Shown here piece by piece: positions 1-9,960 of a DNA stretch of 64,000 nt; the stretch's first letter is position 1, and every line of letters starts with the position of its first letter. Origin of the DNA: Chitinophagaceae bacterium (GTDB taxonomy: Bacteria; Bacteroidota; Bacteroidia; Chitinophagales; Chitinophagaceae). Both the position numbers and the translations under genes were made by a program. Under the pieces are notes generated by a model. The model saw only the letters and a list, made by a program, of their open reading frames with translations. It made no database searches and was not told the origin of the DNA. The stretch covers positions 1-64,000 of the forward strand of contig JADKKA010000019.1 in NCBI GenBank assembly GCA_016720745.1, written 5' to 3'.

Positions 1-1201
1 ACTCAGTTTTACTTTAAAGGAGGGGATACCGCATTATTTTACCAGGGCACTCCAGGATCTGCGGGCAGCCATCAAGGATAATCCTGACACCTCCCAAACT
101 GGCCATGTTGACACCCGGGTTGACAGTCAAGAGCTCATTGTTTGATTATTTTTACTATGATGGCTATGAGGGCGACCTGACCCATAATCTGAGTATGTTT
201 TCCCAGGCCAATTTTTTCCACCAAACTGGCCCTGATACCATCGTATTTACTCTTCAACAAGTTATTTGTGTATTTGTCTCTGCTCGGATTTTTTGCATTT
301 GGCGGTTGTATCCGGTTATTTAAAACCTTTTATCATTTTTACCCCAACCAGTACCGGGAAATTGCATTAGCCTGTTTGTTTCGGCCTTGTGTGATTTACT
401 GGAGTTCGGGGTTGCTAAAGGATCCTGTAACCCTTGGCAGTGTAGGATACATTGCTTGTGCTGTGAATATTTTCACAAAAAAGGTGAAAAATTCTTTTGG
501 TCAATTGTAATGATCATCTTCTGCGGATTCCCGTTTTGCCATTAAAGTATACATCCTCCTTGTTTTAGCAAGGGCCTGCTGATCTGGCAATTCTGTCAGT
601 CATTAAACTAATTGGTGAATAAGACACTACGAAGGATTTTTGCGGGGATGACTTCCTTTTGCAGGCAGTATCGGGCTTGCTTTTTTCCTGCTGCAATACC
701 TCACATCTTTTTGAAGCGGCACACAACAGTATCAGTTTGATAAATTCCCAGGGCAATGCGGAGTATCAGCGTCAAATGTATGCCGATATTGCCCGTAGCA
801 CGGGTGGAACAGATTCCCATTTTAATACCAATACATCCAATCCCGTGCTGATGGTCTTTGGAGGAGTCACTGCCACCTTCTTCCGGCCCTTCCTCTGGGA
901 AGTCAACTCTCCCATTGCCCTTTTGTCATGCGCGGAATCCTCCCTCTTCTTATTCCTGACCCTGTTTTTTATGTATAAGAAAGGAATAAAATTATTTTTT
1001 ACCACGGCCTTTTCTGACCCCCGGACACTGATGTGCTTTGTATTTGCTTTTGTATTCGCTGTTGCCGTAGGTATTTCTTCTGCCAATTTTGGAGCCTTGT
1101 CACGTTATAAAATTCCCTGTATGCCCTTTTACCTGATCATGGTCATACTGATCTATCAAAAAGCCGGCTTGAACTACCCGGGATGGTTTAACAAAAAGTA
1201 A
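1..1201 (+). pseudogene. Polysaccharide-locus integral membrane protein, frameshifted and cut by the window edge
   Basis: Pieces of one hydrophobic protein are readable in different frames at about 105-510 and 659-1201. The block around 268-480 contains a hydrophobic helix, then a PNQYRE stretch and SGLLKDPVTLGSVGY, which resembles a membrane protein family I know from Bacteroidota exopolysaccharide loci (possibly polymerase-like); the exact family is not certain. The last intact block (659-1201) has two or three membrane segments and ends in a basic tail (FNKK). The gene lies directly upstream of a GT4 glycosyltransferase, which fits a role in making or exporting a surface polysaccharide. 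Several frameshifts are needed to join the pieces, and the true start is outside the window. Seen: membrane segments and broken frames. Inferred: role. Confidence 0.5.
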
Positions 1202-1243
1202 TTGATTTTGCTGTACCACAGCAAAGAAGAAGATTCTGATCTT

Positions 1244-2440
1244 ATGCCCAAACTGATTCGGATTACTACTGCCCCTTTGTCATTGAAATACCTGCTTTCC
1301 AACCAGATGCGTTATATGCAGGAAAACGGATTTGATGTACTCATGGTAAGCAGCGATGGGAAGGAATGGCCCGATCTGCTGGCTAATGAAAAATGCCCCA
1401 ACCGGATTGTGCCAATGACCCGGCAGATCACCCCATTCAAAGACCTGGTTTCACTCTGGCGCCTGTATCGTTTATTCCGGAATGAAAAACCGGATATAGT
1501 ACACTCACATACCCCCAAGGCCGGATTGCTGGCCATGCTGGCCGCGAAAATGGCCGGCGTAAAAATCAGGATACATACCATTGCCGGACTACGTTTCATG
1601 ACGGCAACCGGTTTCAAAAAAAAGGTTCTTGTATTCATGGAAAAGCTGACAGCCAAAGCAGCCCATCATGTCTGGCCCAACAGTTTTTCCTTATTGGAAT
1701 ATATCAAGACGAATAAACTGGTCAAACCATCCAAACTGCAGGTGATGGGACAGGGATCCAGCAACGGCGTGGATCTTTCCCGTTATTCTCCGGAAGTATT
1801 GAAGCCAGAGATATTGGACGAAATCGCATACGTTCCGCTATGATCCGTGGTATCGCTACATCCTGAACATGGGGTAGAATTTTGAAGATAAAGGAGTGGA
1901 AGAAGTTTTACAGGCAGATTTGATCGGCTCAGTAAAGAAGATCCGCAACTAAGACTGATCGTACTGGGTGCTTTTGAAGATGACCTGGATCCGATTTCAG
2001 CAGCAGCAAAAAAATATTCCCTGGAAACCAATCCGGCGATTATTCATATTGATTGGAGCGACCGGGTGGAATATTTTATGCATATGGCTGAACTGTTGCT
2101 CCATGCTTCTTACCGGAAGGATTTCCCAATACCCTGCTGCAATCCGGTGCCTTGGGCCGTCCGATTGTTTGCACCAACATTGAAGGAAGTGTTGATATAG
2201 TGACCTACGGGGAAACTGGATTGATCTTTCAGCCCGGACAAGCCGTTGACCTGGACCAAAAGCCGCGGTATGCCCCTGCAACACCCGGATGAAATGAAAC
2301 AATACAGCCGGAACCTGCGTAAAAAGTAGAAGATAACTTTAGTCAAAGCAGTACCTTCATGAATGTATCCGGCAGCAATACCTGTTATTACTGAAAATAA
2401 ACAGGGCATGAAATAAATTATTAGGATTATGCTACAACCA
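1244..2440 (+). pseudogene. GT4-family glycosyltransferase, frameshifted
   Basis: The first 200 residues are intact from the ATG at 1244: an N-terminal Rossmann half with MPKLIRITTAPLSLKYLL, the DIVHSHTPKAGLLAMLAA motif (about residues 90-106) and a HTIAGLR loop, all typical of GT4 (GT-B fold) glycosyltransferases that build capsule or lipopolysaccharide side chains. After about 1820 the frame breaks, but the C-terminal donor-binding half is still readable in other frames near 2105-2260 (NTLLQSGALGRP, then VTYGETGLIF). Expected family length is about 370-400 residues, which fits the span. Sits between the membrane protein and a sugar acyltransferase. The exact sugar donor cannot be told. The breaks match those in every neighbour, so sequencing error is likelier than gene death. 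Confidence 0.75.
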
Positions 2441-2515
2441 GCCGCCAATGAATAATGGTGATACTATGGCAAAATTAATCACCGCCAAAGGCGGTATAGT
2501 GCAAATGAGAATCAC

Positions 2516-3151
2516 ATGAAAAACCAGTGGTGATTATCGGTTATTCGGGACATGCGCATACCGTCATTGACCTGTTACATGAAAGTGGATTCCAGGTAAC
2601 CGCTTATTGTGATAACCAGCCCAAGGAACAAAACCCATCTGGACTGGAATACCTGGGATCAGAAATGGATGAAGCCGTGCTGGGAGAAAATGAAGGCCTG
2701 GCCGATTATTTTATCGGCATCGGTAACAACAATCTCCTGCGCAGAAAAGGGTATGATCAGGTTTCTAAAGTATTGGGAGCCTGTGAATGCCATACATCGC
2801 AGCGCGGCTGTTTCACCCTCGGTTGTGATGACCTGCGGGCATTTTATTTCTGCTAATGTGTCAATCAATGCCCTGACCAGACTGGGTAAAACTGCTGTTT
2901 GTAATACCGGCTCCGTCATTGAATACGGCTGTGTGATCGGAGATCATGCTTCACCGCACCTGGTGCTGTATTGAACGGGATGTTACTTATCGGAGATAAT
3001 GCTACATTTGTCGGTGCGAATTCCGGTGATCAAACAGGGTGTCAGGTCAGAAAGAATGATCATCAAAAGCTGGAACCGTGATCATCAGGGATGTACCGGA
3101 TGGGTGACCATTGTAAAAAATCTCGGAAGGATCATTAAAACAGAAGTATAA
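2516..3151 (+). pseudogene. NeuD-like sugar O-acyltransferase, frameshifted
   Basis: Starting at ATG 2516, one base is missing within the first few codons; after that VVIIGYSGHAHTVIDLL shows the N-terminal nucleotide-binding-like fold of the NeuD/PglD acetyltransferase family. The second half carries degenerate left-handed beta-helix repeats (near 2830-2950, with NVSINALTRLG and GSVIEYGCVIGDHA), and the end retains the hexapeptide-family tail RDVPDG followed by a short basic stretch and a stop at 3149-3151. Such enzymes transfer an acetyl group from acetyl-CoA to an amino or hydroxyl group on a (nucleotide-)sugar. In this locus it would decorate the polysaccharide repeat unit. At least three frame changes are needed to read it through. 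Confidence 0.7.
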
Positions 3152-3187
3152 TTTTGTACAAACCTTCTCAAATATTAAGTGAGTACC

Positions 3188-4733
3188 ATGGAAATCATTT
3201 TACAGGTTGTTCTCCTGCAGTCTGATCACCAACAAGATTATCCAATACTCGCAATCGTCAATGACCAGGCTGGTATTGATCAGTTTTTATCAGTCCATCC
3301 CGGAAAAAGTGGTAGTCGTGCAGGGGATGGGTTTTGTTGGATCTGTGATGGGGCTCATGTGGCCAAATGCATTAACCGAAGAATATGTTGTGATCGGTAT
3401 TGATCTGCCTACTCCCTCTTCCTACTGGAAAATATGTTCTCGATCAATGTGGAAGGTGTATTTCCGGTACTGGCCAGCGATCCCAAGATCAGTGAGTACT
3501 ACGCCAAGAGCCGGGAGAAAAAATTACTACGCAACCTGTGATCCTTATGCTTATAGCAAGGCGGATGCGGTGTGTGATCGTTGAGGACAACCTGGATGTT
3601 AAAAAACAACGGGTCCGGGCCATGAACTGCTTGATGGTACTGTGGACCCGACACCATTTAAAAAAGCAGGGGAAAGTATCGGCAATCATTGCCGTCCTGA
3701 TGTACTGGTGCTGGTGGAGACAACCGTGCTGTCTGGAACCACCGAAAAGTAGTAAAACTTTACTGCAGGAACGCCTCCAAAAAGAGGATTAGCCTATCGA
3801 TCAGCTGAAAAAGGGTCACTTCTTGGAGGAAAGAGTGATGCCCGGTCCCAAATACATTGACTCTATCCAGAATTTTACTGGTTCCTCGTCGGTACAGATG
3901 ATGTGAGTACGGAAGCTTGCTTAAAAGTTTCTCCGCACCGTGATCCGCACGGATGAATTTCACTGACCTGTTTAGGCCATACCAACGCAACTGAAATGGC
4001 CAAAGTGCTGGAGAATTCTTTCCGGGCCATGAACATTGCCTTTGCGTGGAATGGAGCCGTGTTGTAGAAGAAGCATGCGTGGATATTTATGAAGTAGTGA
4101 ATGCGGATCCGGATACAGCCTAACTATAAAACATCATGTGTTACCCGGTTTGGGTGTAGGTGGATGCTATTGGCCTCACCAAGGATCTCATCATTGGCCA
4201 GCTGGGCAAGAATGAATCTGTTTAACAGCAGTGATCCGGCTCCTGCAAAGTGAAAAGGGAGTGGGCGACCAATGATAAAATGCCGCCTCTATGCTTTTGA
4301 ATACCTGCAGCTTACAGTATCAGGTTCACTGAGCGGAAAGAAAGTACATTGTCGCTCGGGTGGCAGCGAGCCTCACCGATGTGGGGGGATACGCGCGCTA
4401 TACCCGGGTGAAAGGTTTTTACAATCAGCTCGAAGCAGCCGGTGCCATCACTTCCTCCCACTTCCTGCATGATCCGCATGTGCTGTACTGGGAAGAGAAG
4501 GATACCTGGATTACCCAGGATTTAACCAAACCCCATGGAACAGGACTACGATATCATTACGATAACAACCGGTCATAAGGAATACCGGTCTAATCCTGCT
4601 TTACTGGCCAAAATGCTGGAGAAACAGGAAGCATTTATCTATGATACCACCGGGGTGCTGACCAATGAAGAAATCGGTACACCGTCTGGTAAACATAAGG
4701 TAAGAGGTGTTGGGCAGGGGAGATTTGCAGTAG
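3188..4733 (+). pseudogene. Nucleotide-sugar 6-dehydrogenase, heavily frameshifted
   Basis: The block near 3285-3420 reads IPEKVVVVQGMGFVGSVMG, the N-terminal GxGxxG NAD-binding fold of UDP-glucose/UDP-GlcNAc/UDP-ManNAc dehydrogenases. A later block (3530-3580) reads DPYAYSKAD. The C-terminal third is best preserved: VGGYARYTRVKGFYNQLE (4378 on), then ITITTGHKEY and YDTTGVLTNEEIG, with a stop at 4731-4733 in a neighbouring frame. The enzyme would oxidise a UDP-sugar to its uronic acid for the polysaccharide. The central part with the catalytic cysteine cannot be read reliably. Family members of this long type have an N-terminal extension before the Rossmann fold, which matches the upstream start chosen here. 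Followed by a strong terminator hairpin. Confidence 0.7.
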
Positions 4734-4740
4734 TTTTAAC

Positions 4741-4783
4741 CCGGCTTTTCCCGTGAATAAAACGGGCAAAAAGCGGTTTTTTC
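4741..4783 (+). terminator. Intrinsic terminator after the sugar dehydrogenase
   Basis: An interrupted inverted repeat: CCGGCTTTTCCCG pairs with CGGGCAAAAAGCGG across an 8-base loop, followed by six T. It closes the dehydrogenase transcript and separates it from the transposase. Confidence 0.7.
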
Positions 4784-4844
4784 TCATTACTGATTTCAGA
4801 AAAGCTCTCCAGCTCTTGGTTCCGTCACTTTAATGACGGTGCCC

Positions 4845-5300
4845 ATGCCCGATACCTATACTCAAATTCATCTGCAATGTGTCTTCGCCGTGAAATACCG
4901 GACAGCCCTGATCCATCCTCTTTGGGAAGAGCCACTTTTATAAATATATATCGGCGGGATCGTCAGGAATCATTTGCATAAATTACTTGCGATTAACGGA
5001 ATGCCGGATCATATACACCTGTTCTTGGTTTAAGGCCCGTCCAAGCAGTATCGGACCTGATGCGGGAGATCAAAGGAGAGATCTGCCATCTTTATGGATT
5101 AACAAACACCGGCCGGCGGGGGACGTTTTAAGTGGCAGGAGGGCTTTGGTGCATTTTCTTATAAAGTCTGAGATGTACTGATGATATGCGGGCATATCGC
5201 AAAGCAGAAAGAGCATCACCGGGTAAAAATTTTATGCAGGAGTATCAGGAGTTACTCAATGACCGGAATATGAGTTTTAAAAAAGGAGTATCTCTTCCAT
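4845..5300 (+). mobile_element. IS200-like / REP-associated tyrosine (RAYT) transposase, frameshifted
   Basis: The ATG at 4845 opens MPDTYTQIHLQCVFAVKYR, the classic start of the IS200/IS605 Y1-transposase superfamily (Transposase_IS200-like). After one frameshift the HUH metal-binding motif is visible as GMPDHIHLFLG (about 5000-5030), followed by VQAVSDLMREIKG. Further on, KWQEGF, the AFSY block with a candidate tyrosine, and QEYQELLNDRNMSF end the protein near 5300. Length about 150 residues fits RAYT enzymes, which nick and join single-stranded DNA at palindromic repeats. The next 600 bases are full of such repeats. Seen: motifs. Known: HUH chemistry. Inferred: domestication, since no left and right IS ends are recognised. 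Confidence 0.8.
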
Positions 5301-5334
5301 GAACCTGGAAATAGATAGCTGCCCCCACACTCGC

Positions 5335-5581
5335 TGGGGCAGGAGTCCTCGGAACTAAATGGCGGTGGTTACCGAGATGATGCTCCCCTCTGGGGGCAGG
5401 CGCCTGACTGAGCAGAGCAGTTGCTGGCACTATGTTCCTGTGGAGCATGTTGCTGGAGTAGCCAGAGTTGTCGTTGATGTTCACTCTTTCGCTGGGCAGG
5501 AGTCCTTTGGAACTAAGTGGCGTTAGTTACTGACATTATGTGCTCCTAGGGAGCAGATTACTGAATAGCCAGTGCATTTTT
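5335..5581. repeat. Two imperfect copies of an about 90-base palindromic repeat beside the RAYT gene
   Basis: Copy one begins at 5335 (GCTGGGGCAGGAGTCC, then GGAACTAAATGGCG) and copy two at about 5492 (GCTGGGCAGGAGTCC, then GGAACTAAGTGGCG). They are about 157 bases apart. Each is followed by a small palindrome, clearest as TGCTCCTAGGGAGCA near 5539. Such palindromes are the expected substrates of RAYT transposases. Confidence 0.65.
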
Positions 5582-5610
5582 GTTTAACAAAGACTAGTTA
5601 GGATGCAATA

Positions 5611-5796
5611 GTCCTGGAGGGACCTAATCCTGGTAGCAAAATAAGTTCCCATTCACTGAACATTGTTCCAGCGGGGCAAAACAAATTCAAAAACATTTTT
5701 CTGCCAGAATTTTAGAATGGCTGTTTATTTATTTGATTTTGTCTGGATGCCATATGCTACGCTGGTCCCGAGGGACCCAGTCCCGGTAGCAAAGGC
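5611..5796. repeat. Second repeat family: GGGACC...GGTAGCAAA, two copies
   Basis: Copies at 5611-5639 (CCTGGAGGGACC then TCCTGGTAGCAAA) and 5766-5796 (CCCGAGGGACCC then TCCCGGTAGCAAA). The conserved core is GAGGGACC followed by GGTAGCAAA. The spacer between them is AT-rich and holds no recognisable gene. Together with the preceding repeat it fills the 595-base gap between the transposase and the epimerase. Confidence 0.6.
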
Positions 5797-5895
5797 CCCA
5801 GATTTAATAATGGCTTTGGCGGCAAACAATATCAAAATTCATTTGTTCCCATTATCGTTTAATTTGCCTCCCCAAGGGAATATAATTTTACAAGT

Positions 5896-6911
5896 ATGTC
5901 AAAAAAAGTGTTGATTTCCGGTGGTGCCGGATCTAGTCGGTTTCCTTAATGTGGCCAAATACTCATGAAAAACTGCGATTACCAAATCACCATCGCCGAT
6001 AATTTCACAAAAACAGGGATGAAGAATTTGATGCCCTTAAGAAGGATTACCATATCCTGCTGATAGAAGCGGATTTTTCTGCAAGCAGAAGCATATGATC
6101 CGCTGGATAATGCCAAAGATCATACATGATGGCTGCACTGGTTGGAGTAGATAACGCCAACAACAGCATGCCGCATGAAGTGATTCGTATCAACACCGCC
6201 CCTTACCTTGTTTACTTTTGAATGGATCCGCTGATCCAAAATCGGTAAAGTGGTCTTGAGGTCACCAGCGAAAATTATGCAGGAAACACAGGTAGATACC
6301 TTCGAAGTTATGCCATTCACCCCCGAAGAAGTACCACTGACGATAAAGCGATATCGCCCATCCCCGGCTTCACGGCGCCGCGGCGGCGATCCTGGGCGAA
6401 TCCGGCTTCCTGAACTATGCCAAAATGCTGGGTTTCGAAACCACCATCATTCGTTATCATAATGTGTTTGGCCCGCGTATGGGTTTTAATCCACGGGATC
6501 CCGCACCTGGTCATCCTGTTCAGGAATAAAGAGAATCCTTATAAAACATATGGCCAATGATCAAACTCAAGCGATTTCTGTTATATCACCGATGGAAGGA
6601 ACCGTGCTGGCCATGTAAAACAGCAGGTACCAACGGGACAAATTTATCACCTGGGTACGGGAGTGGTAACTGGCTGATTGAAGAACTCACCAGGGCTACC
6701 GGCGAAATCATGAGCTTCGCAGGGAGCATACCGTTTTCCCAACTTATCCAGGTTCTGTATCGAGGAGAAGTCCGGATATCACGAAATCCAAAAGAACTGG
6801 GCTTTACGGCCAAAGTGAACTGGAAAGAGGGACTGAAAGAAACAGTAGACTGGTTCATACGCCTATTTCGATGCTGGTAAAACTGTGCCTCATCAAATTG
6901 TTTTTCAATAA
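5896..6911 (+). pseudogene. NAD-dependent epimerase/dehydratase, frameshifted
   Basis: ATG 5896 opens MSKKVLISGGAGS, the GxxGxxG dinucleotide-binding start of the extended SDR family that makes or interconverts UDP-sugars. TSSENYAGN near 6260 is the catalytic serine region. The family YxxxK appears only in degraded form around 6390-6420. NMVFGPRMG-like sequence near 6460-6490 and YHLGTGV near 6645 are further SDR landmarks. The end reads YFDAGKTVPHQIVFQ with a stop at 6909-6911. Placed after the UDP-sugar dehydrogenase, a UDP-uronic acid decarboxylase or epimerase role is likely but not proven. At least six frame changes. Confidence 0.65.
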
Positions 6912-6937
6912 ATCCTATCATCATTAATCCTGTTTGC

Positions 6938-7628
6938 ATGTATCCCTTCATCAAAAGGTTTTTTGATATTCTGTTTTCGCGCTGATAGCACTCTTATTGT
7001 TGTCACCTGCTTTCATCCCTCATTACGATCCCAAGGCTGTTGCTTACCGGTGAACATGAAGTGTTCTACAGGCAGGATCGGAGGGTACAAAACCGCATAT
7101 TCGGCATTTTGAAATTTGCCACCATGCTCAAGAATAGTCCGAAACATGGGTTCAAAAGACCTTACCATGCGCAATGACCCAAGGGTGACCAGTGTGGGTA
7201 GGTTTCTGAGGAAGTCGAAGATTAATGAACTGCCGCAGCTGATCAATATTTTGACAGGGGATATCACATCCACCGGCCCCAGGCCCCTGATGAAAAGCGG
7301 GTTCGACCGGTATTCAGATGAGATGAAGGCCAAAGTGGGTTACAATGTGCAGCCGGGGCTGACCGGAATCGGATCCATAGTTTTCAGAGACAGAAGAGCC
7401 GATTATTACCCCAGAGTAAATTGACACCGGAGTCTGGTCACACGATGTGATATTGCCTTATAAAGGAGCACTGGAAATCTGGTACCAGCAACACCGGAAT
7501 TTTTATACTGATTTCATGATCCTTTTTCTCAGCCTGGTATGTTTTTTTTCCTTCGAGCAAACTGGTATATAAAATATTTCCGTTTACTGGAAAGAGAACA
7601 GGATAAAGAGCCAGCAACGATCAGTTAA
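6938..7628 (+). pseudogene. Polyprenyl-phosphate sugar-1-phosphate transferase (bacterial sugar transferase), frameshifted
   Basis: ATG 6938 gives MYPFIKRFFDILFSALIALLLLSP, the basic-plus-membrane-helix start of the WcaJ/PglC (Bac_transf) family. The catalytic cytosolic part is intact at 7116-7424: DPRVTSVGRFLRKSKINELP, then QLINILTGDITSTGPRP, then QPGLTGIG. These are the diagnostic blocks of the family. A C-terminal hydrophobic stretch and a basic tail end at TAA 7626-7628. The enzyme would start each repeat unit by moving a sugar-1-phosphate onto undecaprenyl phosphate at the inner membrane. It is the initiating transferase of this locus. Confidence 0.85.
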
Positions 7629-7641
7629 ACCAATCTGTGCG

Positions 7642-8395
7642 ATGTTGAATATTTTTTCAAAATCCAAAAAGGTCAGGATTCGGCGGAAGTGTACGGCTTG
7701 CTGAAAACCGATATGCATTCCCATCTGATTCCGGGAGTGGATGACGGGTCACCTGATTTGGCCAATTCCCCGAAACTGATCAGGGATTGTCACTTTAGAA
7801 CTGGTTATACCAAATTGAATGTACTCACCCCGCATATCATGCGGGATATTTATAAAAACAGTGCCGGGAAGATCACTGGAAAACTCTCGGCCTGCTCAGA
7901 GAGGCTGTTCATCAGGAAGGTATTCCTGTTGAGATTCAGGCAGGGGCAGAATATTTCCTGGATGATCATGTGGCGGAACCGTTTTGCGAATAACTCAACC
8001 GCCCCTGAAGATCAGCGGCAATATGGTGTTGACTGAATTTTCCATGGCATATCAGCCCCATGGTATTAAGGAGATCAGCGCTTGATATGCAGATGCAGGG
8101 TTACCAGCCGGTGATTGCCCACCCTGAAAGGTATTCTACTCTGATACAGAACAAAGGGGTTTTATGATGAGTTGAAAGATATCGGATGCCTTTTTTCAGT
8201 TGAATATTTTATCGCTGGGAGGTGGGCATGGAAAACTGTACTGGAGCTGGCGCAGTACCTGCTTAAAGGATTATTAAGGACTCTTGGGTACAGACCTGCA
8301 CCATAGCGGTCATCTGGAGGTTTTGCGGCAACAATCCGTTCTGCAACAGGTAAAAACTGATGGAAAGTGGCAGGTCCCTGAATAGCGGACTTTGA
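7642..8395 (+). pseudogene. CpsB/YwqE-type PHP tyrosine-protein phosphatase, frameshifted
   Basis: ATG 7642 lies 13 bases after the sugar transferase. The N-terminal PHP motif TDMHSHLIPGVDDGS (7712-7750) is the metal-binding hallmark of the CpsB/Wzb-like phosphatases that dephosphorylate the tyrosine kinase of Wzx/Wzy or ABC capsule export. Later blocks (VIAHPERYS-like near 8113-8135; RILGTDLHHSGH-like near 8280-8312) are the remaining metal-ligand regions, readable only across frames. The stop is taken at 8393-8395. No matching tyrosine kinase is in the window; it may lie upstream. Followed by a terminator hairpin, so this is the last gene of the polysaccharide operon. Confidence 0.75.
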
Positions 8396-8417
8396 CCTTC
8401 CCACTTAATTCACTCGA

Positions 8418-8449
8418 AAAAGCTTGGCAGCACTCGCCAAACTTTTTTA
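8418..8449 (+). terminator. Intrinsic terminator ending the polysaccharide operon
   Basis: AAAGCTTGGC pairs with GCCAAACTTT (one mismatch) around a 7-base loop and runs into a T tract. It divides the polysaccharide genes from the carotenoid regulator. Confidence 0.6.
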
Positions 8450-8467
8450 TTTTGCCAGCCATAGCAT

Positions 8468-9340
8468 ATGAACGCGGTTACTATCAAGGATCTGGAGAAC
8501 CTGTCGGGCATCAAGGCACATACCATCCGAATCTGGGAGCAGCGCCATGGTTTTCCTGAAACCTCAACGTACTTCTACCAACATCCGCTATTGCTAGAGA
8601 ATCATGGAGCTGAAAGCTGTTCTCCATATTGCCCTCTTGAATAAATACGGGTATAAGATTTCCATATTGACCGGATGCCATCCGACGAAATCAGCAACCG
8701 GATTTTATCTCTTACCGATCCACGTACGTACAGGAAAGAGTGATCAATGAATTGGTACAGGTAATGGTGGATATGGATATGGAGCGGTTTGAAAAAAATT
8801 CTGACCGGATATATTACAACAAAAGGGATGGAGAGAACGATCAGCCTGATCATTTTTTCCTTTCCTGTTGAAAGTTCGGTATCCCCTTGGCAAGCCGGTC
8901 ACTTAATCCTGCCCAGGAACACCTGTTCAATATTGCCAACCGGGAAAAGCTAGACTGGTAAGGGATTGAAACCATTGTTCTCTTCCATTGGTGTTGGTAA
9001 AACCTTCCTCCTCTTCCTGCCCTGGTGGACACCATGAGCTGGGTCAGCTATTGGGCTTCCTTATGCTGAAAGCAGGGAATCAAAGTGATTTGCCTCGGAC
9101 AAATGTGCTTATCAACGATATGGTTTTGGAGAATCTTAAAAAGCCAACCTGGCTATGCAATCCACCTGACCAGTAACGCTACCAATTTCAATTTTGAAAA
9201 ATTTCTGCATAATAACATACTACCTATCCACGGCTTCAACCTAATTGTTCGGCCACCAGGACTCAGTTGCAGGTCTCCTCCCCCCAATGTACCAGTTTAA
9301 ACGCTCCCTTTTCCAAGAATGGAATCTTAATCGTGCTTTA
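8468..9340 (+). pseudogene. MerR-family regulator with B12-binding-like C-terminal domain (CarH/LitR-like), frameshifted
   Basis: ATG 8468 opens VTIKDLENLSGIKAHTIRIW then EQRHGF, the winged-helix DNA-binding domain of MerR proteins that control carotenoid genes. The middle (8690-8850) fits the four-helix cap. Near 9020-9160 the Rossmann-like part reads GGHHELGQLLGFLMLKAG and VICLGQ; the HxLG-type histidine segment is where CarH-type proteins bind adenosylcobalamin. In known members the B12 domain senses light and releases DNA. Directly upstream of an ECF sigma factor and the crt genes, which supports that role. Light sensing is inference: the residues that bind B12 cannot be judged with confidence in a frame-broken gene. 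Confidence 0.75.
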
Positions 9341-9482
9341 AGCGCTGTGTTTCACCAAGACATCTCAAAATATTTTATTTAAGCGTTTAATTGTAATTTA
9401 AACAAAAACACACTGGACAATTTTTGTTATTTAACTTTACTAAGTCAAAATGTTAACAATATGTCAAACCGGAATTCGGCAG

Positions 9483-9960
9483 ATGTTGGTTAGTCAAAAA
9501 TATTTTGAAGCCCTTTGCTATTACCTTACAGGATGAGGCCGCCATGTTTGTTTGACTATGAAAACCTACTTGCAAAGCACAAGCTATTCAGAAAAAGTAC
9601 AATACAGGACCAATTTCAAAAGTTTGGCTGCTTACCGTAATGCGGAATATTTTTACTCCAATAATTATGACTGAAAGCTGCTACAGAAAACCATCTTTGA
9701 TAATAGTGGAACAGATTACACTAGCTCAATTAAGCAAATAAGGGAACAACCTACGCAGTCGGCATGCGGATCCAAAGATAAAAAAAACATCATGGGCTCC
9801 CAAAAGATTCAAAAAAACCAGCTTTACTAGGATTTTGACGGGTGTAAGTATAACAAATAGCTGATGCACTCCGTGAGCAACTGGGTACCATCAAAAGCAG
9901 GATCCAGTTTACCCGTAAACTCCTGAGAAAGAACAGATCAGCCGTTTTTAAAACACACCT
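9483..9960 (+). pseudogene. ECF-type RNA polymerase sigma factor, frameshifted
   Basis: Reading across frames: a region-2 block near 9500-9535 (KPFAITLQDEAA), then KYNTGPISKVWLLTVMRNIF at 9597-9655, which matches the region 2.3-2.4 segment of Bacteroidota ECF sigma factors. Near 9862-9935 DALREQLGTIKSRIQFTRKL is the recognition helix of region 4. Length about 160 residues fits. Its place between a MerR regulator and phytoene desaturase is typical of carotenoid clusters in this phylum, where light or oxidative stress releases the sigma factor. No anti-sigma gene is seen next to it. Confidence 0.7.
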
